Shown: positions 23,341-31,073 of the stretch, one piece after another
Layout of the letters: every line of letters starts with the position of its first letter
Position numbering within the stretch: the first letter of the stretch is position 1
NCBI GenBank assembly: GCA_017456985.1
Contig: JAFTIH010000037.1
Location: 69,558-103,461, forward strand
Length of the DNA stretch: 33,904 nucleotides
Direction of reading: 5' to 3'
DNA from: Clostridia bacterium
GTDB lineage: Bacteria > Bacillota > Clostridia > Oscillospirales > CAG-272
The notes under the pieces: model-generated
What the model was told of the DNA's origin: nothing
Databases searched by the model: none
What the model saw: only the letters and a program-made list of their open reading frames with translations
Made by a program: the position numbers and the translations under genes

Positions 23341-23774
23341 TAAAGATGCTCTCTTAAATCGACTGCAAGATCCGCTTCGAGCTTGATCAGCCGCTTGGCG
23401 ATATCCTTCGCCGCCTCATCCGCCGCCGCGTATTCGTTGAGATAGCGCGAGAGGGACTTGACGCCCATATCGCACCCGTCCGTCATCAGATCCGCGATGG
23501 TGTGGTCCGATTTGTGCCACGCCATCTTCACGCTCGTCTTCATCCAAGACATCCCCTTGGCGATGGGATTTGGCTCCTTGCCGTCGTCCCCGAAGCGTGC
23601 AAGCGCCTCTTCAACGTCCTTGGCAAGCGTCTCGTGCTTTTCCTTGCACTCGCGCAGCTTCTCGCGCAGGCGCTCCGACTCGGTGTAGGGAATGACCTCT
23701 TCAAGCGACGCTACCCCCATCTTGATCCCCGCATCGCACTCGCGCAAAAGCTTTATGGTATCTTCTTCGATCAA
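23340..23774 (-). CDS. Small all-helical protein, ferritin-like bundle suspected
   Basis: 144 residues, all predicted amphipathic helix: MIEEDTIKLLRECDAGIKMGVASLEEVIPYTESERLREKL-type first half and LIKLEADLAVDLREHL end. The pattern of four helices with repeated acidic and histidine residues (KEKHETLAKDVEEAL, WHKSDHTIADL) recalls DUF2383/PA2169-like four-helix bundles, but I cannot confirm the family. Start is TTG at 23774 with GGAGG eight bases upstream; the ATG within that gap reads only two codons to a stop. Single-gene unit; no signal peptide. Confidence 0.75.
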   Translation of the reverse strand: MIEEDTIKLLRECDAGIKMGVASLEEVIPYTESERLREKLRECKEKHETLAKDVEEALARFGDDGKEPNPIAKGMSWMKTSVKMAWHKSDHTIADLMTDGCDMGVKSLSRYLNEYAAADEAAKDIAKRLIKLEADLAVDLREHL

Positions 23775-23853
23775 TTTCTCATCCTCCTGCTCGTTTTTCG
23801 TTAGGTTTTCCAGCAGGCGTTCCGTTTATTCCTAAAAGACGACGCATTTTAAC

Positions 23854-23882
23854 TTGATTTTCTTTGCCAAGTGTGCTACAAT
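23854..23882 (+). promoter_or_regulatory. Sigma-A promoter of the deacetylase-fbp unit
   Basis: TTGATT (23854-23859), 17-bp spacer ending GTGTGC, TACAAT (23877-23882). Confidence 0.72.
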
Positions 23883-23885
23883 AAA

Positions 23886-23907
23886 AGCGTTACGGACACC
23901 TAACGCT
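23886..23907. promoter_or_regulatory. Inverted repeat AGCGTTA-N8-TAACGCT at the transcription start
   Basis: Perfect 7-bp arms (23886-23892 and 23901-23907) beginning at about +1 of the promoter above. Possible operator or 5' leader hairpin. Confidence 0.5.
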
Positions 23908-23936
23908 CTAAAATCAGCAACCATAAGGAGAATATT

Positions 23937-24632
23937 ATGTGGAACGGAAAGAAAAAAGCCGTCACCTTCAGCTTTGACGACGGCGTCACACAGGACGTCC
24001 GCCTCATCGGGATCTTAAACCGCTACGGCTTGAAGGCGACCTTTAACCTGAACTCCTCCTATCTCGGCTTGCCGGGTACGCTGGAACGCAACGGCGTCAC
24101 GATCTCCTTCGACAAGGTCTCACCAAGCGCCATTCGCGAGATCTACGCGGGACACGAGATCGCCGTCCACACCCTCACCCACCCCAACCTCACCGAGCTT
24201 GACGAGGAAACCGTCGTTTATCAGGTGGAGGAGGACCGCAAAAAGCTCTCCGCTCTTGCAGGCTACGAGGTCGTGGGTATGGCGTACCCCTGCGGCGGCG
24301 TCAACAACGACGACCGCGTTGCCGCCATCATTAAAAATCGCACGGGCGTCAAGTACGCAAGAACCATCACCTCGACCTATGCGTTCGGCAAGCAGGAAAA
24401 CCTCTACCGCTTCAACCCCACCGTCTACTATATCGAAGAGCAGCTTGACGCCGTGGTGGACGAATTCCTCGCCCTCGACCCCGACGCCCCCGCACTCCTC
24501 TACGTCTGGGGTCACGCCTTTGAAACGGACGCGGGCTACATCAGCTGGGAGCGCTTTGAAGCGCTCTGCAAGAAGCTCGCCCGCCGTGAGGACCTCTTCT
24601 ACGGAACGAATAGGGAAGTATTGCTTGGATAA
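23937..24632 (+). CDS. Polysaccharide-deacetylase (NodB-fold) family protein, cytoplasmic
   Basis: 231 residues with NodB motifs: MT1 TFSFDDG (D14-D15, catalytic base and metal), MT2 HTLTHPNL (H78, H82 metal ligands) and MT3 AYPCGG. There is no signal peptide or membrane anchor, which is unlike wall-acting peptidoglycan deacetylases, so a soluble intracellular amide or imide substrate is as likely as a saccharide. AAGGAG lies ahead of the ATG. The gene at 24680 (fbp) begins 47 bases after its stop with no terminator between, suggesting one unit. Confidence 0.88.
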   Translation: MWNGKKKAVTFSFDDGVTQDVRLIGILNRYGLKATFNLNSSYLGLPGTLERNGVTISFDKVSPSAIREIYAGHEIAVHTLTHPNLTELDEETVVYQVEEDRKKLSALAGYEVVGMAYPCGGVNNDDRVAAIIKNRTGVKYARTITSTYAFGKQENLYRFNPTVYYIEEQLDAVVDEFLALDPDAPALLYVWGHAFETDAGYISWERFEALCKKLARREDLFYGTNREVLLG

Positions 24633-24679
24633 GGTGTAAGCCATCGGGCAAAACGGCATCGCAAGAAAGAGAGGTAATT

Positions 24680-26500
24680 TTGAATACTACCGGAATCAAT
24701 CGAATGCTGGCAAAACAGTTTCCAACAGAACAGTCCGTTGTCAGCGAGCTGATCAATTTAAAAGCAATTTTAAATTTGCCCAAGGGAACGGAGCATTTTT
24801 TGAGCGATCTTCACGGCGAGTCGGAAACGTTTCTTCATATTCTTCGAAACGCCTCAGGCGTGATACGAACGAAAATAGATCTTGCTTTTGAAGACAGACT
24901 GTCAGAGACGGAGAAAAACAAGCTTGCCGCCCTTATCTATTATCCCGAGAGGGTTTTGTACAGCGATCCCGCCGTACGTTCGCCTGCGTGGTATGAACAA
25001 ACGATCTATCATCTTATAGAGCTCTCAAAGCTTGTTTGCGCAAAATATACGCGTTCCAAGGTAAGAAAGGCAATGCCCGAGGATTATCGCTATATTATGG
25101 ATGAGCTTATCAATATGCCGGAGCACAGTATTGACAAGGCAAACTATTACTCTGAGATCGTAACGGGCATTATTGAACTTGGAAATGCCGATAGGTTTAT
25201 CGTGGAAACGGCGCGGTTGATCCAACGCCTTGCGGTGGACCATCTTCATATTGTTGGGGACATCTACGACAGAGGCAGTGGTTGCGATATGATCATGGAT
25301 GAACTCTCCCGCCACCATTCCTTTGACATACAATGGGGAAACCACGATGTGCTTTGGATGGGCGCCTATTTCGGCAATGCGGCTTGCGTTTGCAACGTAA
25401 TAAGGATAAACTGTGTTTACAGAAATCTTCAAGTAATAGAAAATTACGGCATCAATCTTCGCCCCTTGGTCAGCTTTGCTACGGAAGAATACGCAGACGA
25501 CAAGTGCGAAGCCTTTGTGATCTCGGACGTTTACGGTTCCGAAAGCACCTTCGAAAAGGATGAAATGCTTGCCCGTATGACCAAAGCGATCACCGTTATG
25601 CAGTTAAAGCTTGAAAACAAGCTGATCCACGGGCATTCCGAGTTTTGTATGGACGATAGGATCCTCTATCCGTCAAGCACCTTGACAGAAAAAGAGCGAA
25701 AGCTCGTTGAGGTTTTGACGTACGAGTTTACCCATAGCAAGCGGCTCGCGGAGCATATGCGAATGCTTTTGAAAAAGGGCAGTATGTATAAGGTGTTCAA
25801 CGATAACCTGATTATGCACGGTTGCGTGCCTACCGACGCAGACGGAAGCTTCTCCGCAATCGTCATCAAGGATAAAGCCTTTTCGGGCAAAGCGCTTTAT
25901 GACAGACTGGATCTTCTTGTTCGCGAGGCGGCAGAGGGAGATGCGTATTCCATAGATTATATGTGGTACCTTTGGTGCGGTAAAAAATCGCCCCTTTACG
26001 GACGCGATAAAATGTGTGTGTACACCAAGTATTTCAAAGGCTATCTCGAAAAGGAAAACAAAGACGAATATTATACCCGTGTCAACGACGAAAGCTTTTG
26101 CCTAAAGGTGCTTGCAGAGTTTGGCGCACGGGGGGAGCATTCCGTTATCGTTAACGGTCATATACCTGTTAAGGTGAAGAAGGGCGAAAAGCCCGAAAAC
26201 GGAAATTGCCGCCATATAACCATAGATGGCGGATTATCTAAGGCATATCACGATAAAACAGGCATCGCAGGATATACGCTCGTCAACAATTCGCAAGGAC
26301 TATTTCTCATTTGTCATCAGCCGTTTACGTCCAGTGAGGATGTCGTGAACAACGCCGCGGACCTTAGAAGCGAAGTCAGGCAATTAAGAAAATATGACAA
26401 AAGGATCCTTGTAAAGCAAACGGATATCGGAAAAAAGCTTCAAAGCGAGATCGATCTGCTTAAGAATTTTTTGAGAGAGGCGTTTGGAAATTTGCGGTAA
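24680..26500 (+). CDS. fbp: Fructose-1,6-bisphosphatase class III
   Basis: 606 residues, slightly shorter than the B. subtilis YydE-type class III enzyme. Metallophosphatase motifs: FLSDLHGE near residue 40, VGDIYDRG, WGNHDVLWMG, and VNGHIPVK late in the protein. It hydrolyses fructose-1,6-bisphosphate in gluconeogenesis; class III is Mn-dependent and typical of Bacillota. TTG at 24680 is the start: GAGAGG ends six bases before and no ATG is near. The gene is visibly AT-richer and uses more AT-ending codons than its neighbours, which might reflect an independent origin. Confidence 0.95.
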   Translation: MNTTGINRMLAKQFPTEQSVVSELINLKAILNLPKGTEHFLSDLHGESETFLHILRNASGVIRTKIDLAFEDRLSETEKNKLAALIYYPERVLYSDPAVRSPAWYEQTIYHLIELSKLVCAKYTRSKVRKAMPEDYRYIMDELINMPEHSIDKANYYSEIVTGIIELGNADRFIVETARLIQRLAVDHLHIVGDIYDRGSGCDMIMDELSRHHSFDIQWGNHDVLWMGAYFGNAACVCNVIRINCVYRNLQVIENYGINLRPLVSFATEEYADDKCEAFVISDVYGSESTFEKDEMLARMTKAITVMQLKLENKLIHGHSEFCMDDRILYPSSTLTEKERKLVEVLTYEFTHSKRLAEHMRMLLKKGSMYKVFNDNLIMHGCVPTDADGSFSAIVIKDKAFSGKALYDRLDLLVREAAEGDAYSIDYMWYLWCGKKSPLYGRDKMCVYTKYFKGYLEKENKDEYYTRVNDESFCLKVLAEFGARGEHSVIVNGHIPVKVKKGEKPENGNCRHITIDGGLSKAYHDKTGIAGYTLVNNSQGLFLICHQPFTSSEDVVNNAADLRSEVRQLRKYDKRILVKQTDIGKKLQSEIDLLKNFLREAFGNLR

Positions 26501-26585
26501 AGGAGTACCATAACAAAATTTTGCTCCTTTGAAAACCGTTTTAAAGTATGTAACCTTTGAAAGTAGGATAAGTAGGATAACAAGT

Positions 26586-27098
26586 ATGAAAGCATTGATC
26601 GTTGTCGATATGCAGGTGGATTTCGTCACGGGCGCACTCGGCAGTGCGGACGCCGTCGCCATCCTTCCCGCTGTCACGGAAAAAGTAAAGCACTTCGACG
26701 GGGCGGTCGTCTTCACGCGCGACACGCACGAAGAGGGCTATCTTGATACGCAAGAGGGAAGACGGCTTCCCGTCAAGCACTGCATCAGAGGAACGAAGGG
26801 ATGGGAGATCTGTGAAGAGCTTGCCCCTTATGCCGAAACGGTGATCGATAAGCCCACCTTCGGCTCGCTGGCACTCCCCGCGCTGTTAAAGGATCTCGGT
26901 TCCCCGTTGGAAGAGATCACCCTTTGCGGGCTTTGCACCGATATCTGCGTCATCTCGAACGCGATGATCTTAAAAGCCGCCTTCCCCGAGGTCCCCATCA
27001 CGGTGGATGCCGCCGCCTGTGCGGGCGTCACGCCCGAAAGCCACAAAATTGCGCTTGATGCGATGCGCGCCGTACAGATTACCGTTGAAAATAACTGA
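26586..27098 (+). CDS. Nicotinamidase-like cysteine hydrolase (isochorismatase fold)
   Basis: 170 residues of the isochorismatase-like family. Catalytic triad by pattern: D8 (VVDMQVDF), K89 (DKPTFGS) and C121 (LCTDICV). Possible metal ligands are D46, H48 and H65 (TRDTH, KHC). VKHCIRGTKGWE resembles the nicotinamidase HCVQGTPGAE segment, so nicotinamide to nicotinate is a fair guess, with NAD salvage the pathway. The ATG at 26586 is preceded by two copies of AGTAGGATAA, a weak, duplicated ribosome site; an earlier in-frame start at 26529 lacks any. A weak hairpin (AAAGGAG/CTCCTTT, 26499-26530) lies between fbp and this gene. Confidence 0.86.
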   Translation: MKALIVVDMQVDFVTGALGSADAVAILPAVTEKVKHFDGAVVFTRDTHEEGYLDTQEGRRLPVKHCIRGTKGWEICEELAPYAETVIDKPTFGSLALPALLKDLGSPLEEITLCGLCTDICVISNAMILKAAFPEVPITVDAAACAGVTPESHKIALDAMRAVQITVENN

Positions 27099-27116
27099 TC
27101 GAAGGGAGGCGTGACG

Positions 27117-27890
27117 ATGGGAAAGCTGATCCTTTTCAATTTGATCCTGATCGCCCTCTGCGCATTTGGACTTTGGCTTGTAAAAAGGCTCGTGCGCAAA
27201 GACCGCACCCGAAGCATCCTGCTTCTCACGGCGGCGCTCTTTACGATCATTTTTCATTACAGCTCCTTTCTCTTCAAGCTAATTTCGGGCGCGGACGCGA
27301 TGGCGTATTTGAGCGCAACCCCCAACCTGATTTTGCCCATCTATCCCTGCAACGTGGTGATGTGGTCGGCTTTGATCTTTGCCCTTTTAAAAAATAAAGC
27401 GTCAAAGCTTGGCGCCTTTTTCGTGGATTATCTGTTTTGGTTCGGCGTTGTTTCTACCCTCGTCGGAATGTTTGCCAACGTGGATTTCATTAGGAACCCC
27501 ACGCTTGCCGACTACGAGAACGTCAAAAGCATCACTGCCCACGCAACGCTGCTTTTTAATATCCTTTTGCTCCCGCTGTTCGGATACGTAAAGCTTGACG
27601 TGAAAAGAAATATGAAAAACATCATCATTTCGATCTTCGTGATGGCGGCGATCGGTGCCTATTGCAACCTCGTTTTCGAGGCGCTCGTCTCCGAAGCGGC
27701 GGCATACGACGTCAATTCTATGTTTTTGATCCATTCGCCCTTTGAGGGACTTGCCTTTTTAACGTATCCCGTGATCGCCCTCATCGCGATCCCCATCTAT
27801 TTTGCCGTGTTCGTCCTTTGTGACCTTTGCGCACATAAAAAGGGTGCGCGCTTCTATGACAAGAACGATCCCGAGCGGCATAAAACCTGA
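27117..27890 (+). CDS. YwaF-like (TIGR02206) integral membrane protein
   Basis: About 257 residues, six predicted membrane helices. The segment NLILPIYPCNVVMWSALIFALLKN matches the conserved LPLxLCDxxxW pattern of the YwaF/TMEM164-like family, and a buried HYS motif (IIFHYSSF) sits in helix 2. Function is unknown; a distant relation to fatty-acyl transferase-like membrane proteins has been proposed for the human member. GGGAGG is seven bases before ATG 27117; GTG 27111 is too close to it. It is 18 bases past the nicotinamidase gene, so probably co-transcribed. Confidence 0.75.
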   Translation: MGKLILFNLILIALCAFGLWLVKRLVRKDRTRSILLLTAALFTIIFHYSSFLFKLISGADAMAYLSATPNLILPIYPCNVVMWSALIFALLKNKASKLGAFFVDYLFWFGVVSTLVGMFANVDFIRNPTLADYENVKSITAHATLLFNILLLPLFGYVKLDVKRNMKNIIISIFVMAAIGAYCNLVFEALVSEAAAYDVNSMFLIHSPFEGLAFLTYPVIALIAIPIYFAVFVLCDLCAHKKGARFYDKNDPERHKT

Positions 27891-27921
27891 AACAGCGACG
27901 CATCCCTTTTCTGATTTCTAC

Positions 27922-27950
27922 TTGAATATTTTTGAAAACTGTGCTATAAT
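27922..27950 (+). promoter_or_regulatory. Sigma-A promoter of the flavoprotein-xpt unit
   Basis: TTGAAT (27922-27927), 17-bp spacer ending CTGTGC, TATAAT (27945-27950). Confidence 0.82.
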
Positions 27951-28002
27951 AGCCTTGCTTTAAGATAGGCGCAAGCACGAAAGCAAAAGAAGGAAAACTG
28001 AT

Positions 28003-29370
28003 ATGAATTATGACGTCATTATCATCGGCGCGGGTCCCGGCGGTATCTTTGCGGCATACGAGCTGACACAGCATCGCCCCGACCTGAAGGTAGCCGTATT
28101 CGAGGCGGGACACGCCTTGGAAAAGCGCCGTTGCCCCATCGACGGCGACAAGATCAAGAGCTGCATCGGCTGTAAAAGCTGTTCTATTATGAGCGGCTTT
28201 GGCGGCGCGGGCGCCTTTTCGGACGGAAAATACAACATCACCAACGATTTCGGCGGTACGCTGTACGAGTACATCGGAAAAACGCAGGCGCTTGACCTAA
28301 TGCATTACGTTGATGAGATCAACCTAAAATTCGGTGGCGAGGGAACCAAGCTGTATTCCACGACGGGAACGCGCTTTAAAACGCTCTGCATCCAGCACGA
28401 TTTGCACCTGCTCGACGCTTCCGTCCGCCACCTCGGCACGGACATCAACTACGTCGTGCTCGAAAACCTTTACGCCCACCTGCGCGAGCGCGTGGCGTTC
28501 TTCTTTGATACCCCCATCGAAACCGTCAAGATCATCCCGGGCGGCTACGCCGTAAGGAGCAAGGCAGGGGAATATTCCTGCAAAAAATGCATCATTTCCG
28601 TCGGCAGAAGCGGCAGTAAATGGATGGGAGCCGTGTGCGAGGACCTTAATATCCCCACCAAGTCCAACCGCGTGGATATCGGCGTGCGCGTGGAGCTTCC
28701 CGCCACGGTGTTTGCCCACTTGACGGACGAGCTGTATGAAAGCAAGATCGTCTATCGCACCGAAACGTACGGCGACAAGGTCCGTACCTTCTGTATGAAC
28801 CCCAAGGGCGCGGTGGTCAACGAAAACACCAACGGCATCATCACCGTCAACGGACACAGCTACGAGGATCCCTCCAAGCAAACGGAGAACACCAACTTCG
28901 CGCTCCTCGTTGCCCAGCGCTTCTCCGAGCCCTTCAAGGACTCCAACGGCTACGGCGAATCCATCGCAAGACTCAGTAATATGCTTGGCGGCGGTGTCAT
29001 CGTTCAGCGCTTTGGCGACCTTCGCCGCGGGCGCCGCACCACCCCGGGAAGAATGAACAGTGCCTTTATCACCCCCACGCTCAACGCAACGCCGGGCGAT
29101 TTGAGTCTGGTTCTGCCCAAGCGCATCCTCGACGGCATCGTCGAAATGATCTACGCCCTTGATAAGGTCGCCCCGGGTACCGCCAACGACGACACGCTCC
29201 TTTACGGTGTGGAGGTCAAATTCTATAATATGGAAGTCAAGGTGGACGAGCACTTGGAAACCTGCTATCCGGGCCTTTACATCATCGGTGACGGCAGTGG
29301 TATCACGCACTCGCTCTCCCACGCATCCGCAAGCGGCGTTTACGTTGCAAGAAATATCGTCAAAGAATAA
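28003..29370 (+). CDS. COG2509-type NAD(P)/FAD-dependent oxidoreductase with CxxCxxC motif
   Basis: 455 residues. The FAD Rossmann motif is IIGAGPGGIFAAYEL (G9, G11, G14) with FEAG at the end of the second strand; the C-terminal FAD segment is GLYIIGDGSGITHSLSHASASG. After the first module lie C44, C54, C57 and C60 (RRCPID...CIGCKSC) and SGFGGAGAFSDGKY, the hallmark of uncharacterised FAD-dependent dehydrogenases of COG2509. Four cysteines with CxxCxxC spacing could hold an iron-sulfur cluster. Substrate and pathway are not known. xpt follows 21 bases after its stop and shares the promoter and terminator. Confidence 0.9.
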   Translation: MNYDVIIIGAGPGGIFAAYELTQHRPDLKVAVFEAGHALEKRRCPIDGDKIKSCIGCKSCSIMSGFGGAGAFSDGKYNITNDFGGTLYEYIGKTQALDLMHYVDEINLKFGGEGTKLYSTTGTRFKTLCIQHDLHLLDASVRHLGTDINYVVLENLYAHLRERVAFFFDTPIETVKIIPGGYAVRSKAGEYSCKKCIISVGRSGSKWMGAVCEDLNIPTKSNRVDIGVRVELPATVFAHLTDELYESKIVYRTETYGDKVRTFCMNPKGAVVNENTNGIITVNGHSYEDPSKQTENTNFALLVAQRFSEPFKDSNGYGESIARLSNMLGGGVIVQRFGDLRRGRRTTPGRMNSAFITPTLNATPGDLSLVLPKRILDGIVEMIYALDKVAPGTANDDTLLYGVEVKFYNMEVKVDEHLETCYPGLYIIGDGSGITHSLSHASASGVYVARNIVKE

Positions 29371-29391
29371 CGAGAGGGAAGGACACAAGCT

Positions 29392-29973
29392 ATGAACTTT
29401 TTAGAAGAACGGATCCTCAAGGACGGCATCGTCAAATCGGGCAACGTGCTTAAGGTGGACAGCTTTTTAAATCACCAGATGGACATCTCCTTGATGGAGG
29501 AGATCGGCAGAGAATTCAAGCGCAGATTTCAGGATAAGCCCATCACCAAGGTGCTTACTATCGAAGCCTCGGGAATCGGTATCGCCGTTTTCGTCGCCAA
29601 GGAGTTTGGCGTCCCTATGGTGTTCGCCAAGAAGTCCAAATCCATCAACATCGACGGTGACCTCTTCGTCGCCGAGGTGGAATCCTTCACCCACAAGAAT
29701 AAAAATCAAGTGGTCGTGTCCAAGCGCTTCTTAAACGCGGATGACCACGTCCTCATCATCGACGATTTCCTTGCCAACGGCTGTGCGCTCCAAGGCTTGA
29801 TCTCCATCGCCGAAATGGCGGGCGCCACCGTAGAGGGGCTTGGTATCGTCATCGAAAAGGGCTTCCAGATCGGCGGCCGCGTCATCCGCAACCTCGGCTA
29901 TCGCCTCGAATCGCTCGCTATCGTTGATGCTATGGATGGTGAAACGGGTAAGATCACCTTCCGCGAGCAGTGA
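29392..29973 (+). CDS. xpt: Xanthine phosphoribosyltransferase
   Basis: 193 residues, matching the length and sequence pattern of B. subtilis Xpt: [22 protein letters not shown], the PRPP loop [15 protein letters not shown], and [10 protein letters not shown]. It converts xanthine and PRPP to XMP in purine salvage. In many Bacillota xpt is led by a purine riboswitch; here it is the second gene of a unit and the 21-base gap leaves no room for one. AGAGGGAAGG lies upstream of the ATG. Confidence 0.96.
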   Translation: MNFLEERILKDGIVKSGNVLKVDSFLNHQMDISLMEEIGREFKRRFQDKPITKVLTIEASGIGIAVFVAKEFGVPMVFAKKSKSINIDGDLFVAEVESFTHKNKNQVVVSKRFLNADDHVLIIDDFLANGCALQGLISIAEMAGATVEGLGIVIEKGFQIGGRVIRNLGYRLESLAIVDAMDGETGKITFREQ

Positions 29974-29983
29974 TCCTGCTTTT

Positions 29984-30013
29984 AAGAAAGACCGTCGGAA
30001 GACGGTCTTTCTT
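29984..30013 (+). terminator. Intrinsic terminator after xpt
   Basis: AAGAAAGACCGTC (29984-29996), loop GGAA, GACGGTCTTTCTT (30001-30013). Confidence 0.9.
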
Positions 30014-30042
30014 ATCGTATCTCGTTTTATGGAGAATTTGCT

Positions 30043-30312
30043 ATGACAGATAAAAAAGAAATGCTGGGAAGTGCTCCCATAGGTAAGCTGCTGCTCCGTC
30101 TTGCATTGCCTACCGTGGTGGCGCAGCTTATCAATATGCTGTATAACGTCGTTGACCGTATCTATATCGGTCATATGCCAAAGGTCGGCGACCTTGCCCT
30201 GACGGGTGTCGGGGTGTGTATGCCGATCATTATGGTCGTATCAGCATTTGCTGCTCTCGTTAGCTCGGGCGGCGCTGGTTGCGAGGATCGAATTTATGAA
30301 AAAGTTTTTTAG
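30043..30312 (+). pseudogene. MATE-family efflux transporter, truncated to its N-terminus
   Basis: The first 79 residues are a good MATE N-terminus: MLGSAPIGKLLLRLALPTVVAQLINMLYNVVDRIYIGH and ALTGVGVCMPIIMVVSAFAALVSSGGAG, i.e. helices 1 and 2. At about 30281 the similarity stops and ten unrelated residues lead to a TAG at 30310-30312. Full MATE proteins have about 450 residues. From the junction another frame reads VARIEFMKKFFSK then stop, which may be the remains of a C-terminus, implying an internal deletion with frame change. A GC-rich terminator at 30409-30446 fits the old gene end. The ribosome site (GGAG) is intact, so a short peptide could still be made. Confidence 0.8.
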
Positions 30313-30408
30313 CAAATAAGAATTTGTACGAAAAAGCAAAAGCAGCATTTATAACTGTTTCAAGATTAGGAATACTTATTTCTGTTCTCGGTCTGATCAA
30401 TAGAATGA

Positions 30409-30446
30409 AGCCCCGTTCCGAAACGGAACGAGGGCTCTCTTTTCTT
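30409..30446 (+). terminator. Intrinsic terminator of the former transporter gene
   Basis: AGCCC-CGTTCCG (30409-30420), loop AAA, CGGAACG-A-GGGCT (30424-30436, one bulged A), then CTCTTTTCTT. Confidence 0.8.
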
Positions 30447-30576
30447 ATGCACTTATTTTTTTGTATTCTATCGCAAAGCTATGAGTTGCTCAAGAAAATT
30501 AAAAAACGGTTTTCAAAAAACATTTCAGAAAAAAACACGGAAGTTCACAATTTCATCATTATAGTTTCGTTTATGA

Positions 30577-30588
30577 ATATTATAATAT
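30577..30588. promoter_or_regulatory. Palindrome ATATTATAATAT over the putative marR -10 box
   Basis: A perfect 12-bp inverted repeat containing TATAAT (30581-30586), 38 bases before the marR start. No good -35 is seen. GTTTCGTTT (about 30564-30572) and AAAACGAAC (about 30600-30608) flank it as rough mirror images. This is a candidate MarR operator. Confidence 0.45.
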
Positions 30589-30626
30589 AAAACAGTTCAA
30601 AAACGAACAAACGGAAGGGGCGTTTT

Positions 30627-31067
30627 ATGATAACGATACAAGAAATGAACGGACACGCGAGAAAGATAGGCTTGGCATACGAAAAGGCGCTATTGCCGCT
30701 TGCTAAAGAAACGGATATGCCGCATACTGCGATCAGCATTCTTCTTTTTATTGCCAACAATCCCGAGTTTGCTACGGCAAGCTATATTTGCGATATGAGG
30801 GGACTCAAGCGCCCCGTGGTCTCTGCTCACGTTGAAAGTTTGGTGCAGGGTGGATACATTGAAAGACGCGCCGTTCCCGGTGACAGAAGAAAGGATGCAC
30901 TCGTATGCACGGAAAAGGCGCAGAAGATCGTTGAAGCAGGACGGGAGCGTCAGATTCAGTTTGCAAAAGCAGTTTTGGAAGGAATCAGCGAGGAGGATCG
31001 CGCTGTAATGGAGCGTTGCTTCAAATTGATGGACGCAAATATTGATAAGATCATTAAGGAGAAATAA
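30627..31067 (+). CDS. MarR-family transcriptional regulator
   Basis: 146 residues. The winged helix domain is clear: HTAISILLFIANNPEFATASYICDMRGLKRPVVSAHVESLVQGGYIERRAVPGDRRKDAL, with the wing DRR that inserts into the minor groove, followed by dimer helices. GGAAGGGG lies nine bases ahead of the ATG. The two ABC exporter genes follow at short distance (6 and 12 bases), the common arrangement in which a MarR protein represses its own efflux operon and is relieved by substrate. Confidence 0.93.
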   Translation: MITIQEMNGHARKIGLAYEKALLPLAKETDMPHTAISILLFIANNPEFATASYICDMRGLKRPVVSAHVESLVQGGYIERRAVPGDRRKDALVCTEKAQKIVEAGRERQIQFAKAVLEGISEEDRAVMERCFKLMDANIDKIIKEK

Positions 31068-31073
31068 CCGCAA

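Larger units (their letters stand above)
30313..30626. other. AT-rich spacer between the MATE remnant and marR
   Basis: This 314-base stretch has no supported gene. A frame beginning at a TTG (30324) gives NLYEKAKAAFITVSRLGILISVLGLI, which might be a scrap of a membrane protein, perhaps the lost transporter, but it lacks a ribosome site and runs through the terminator. The stretch also holds that terminator (30409-30446) and the marR control region (about 30540-30620). Confidence 0.6.

Noticed and set aside
28324..29388. Minus-strand open frame of 354 codons opposite the flavoprotein
   Set aside because: Shadow caused by high GC at third positions; no start signals or domains.
29371..29391. 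Purine riboswitch before xpt
   Set aside because: The gap is only 21 bases, and neither it nor the flavoprotein leader (27951-28002) shows the conserved purine aptamer arms.
30324..30590. 88-codon frame beginning YEKAKAAFITVSRLG with a hydrophobic stretch
   Set aside because: No ribosome site, TTG start only, and it passes straight through an intrinsic terminator. It may hold a scrap of a former membrane protein, but not a gene.
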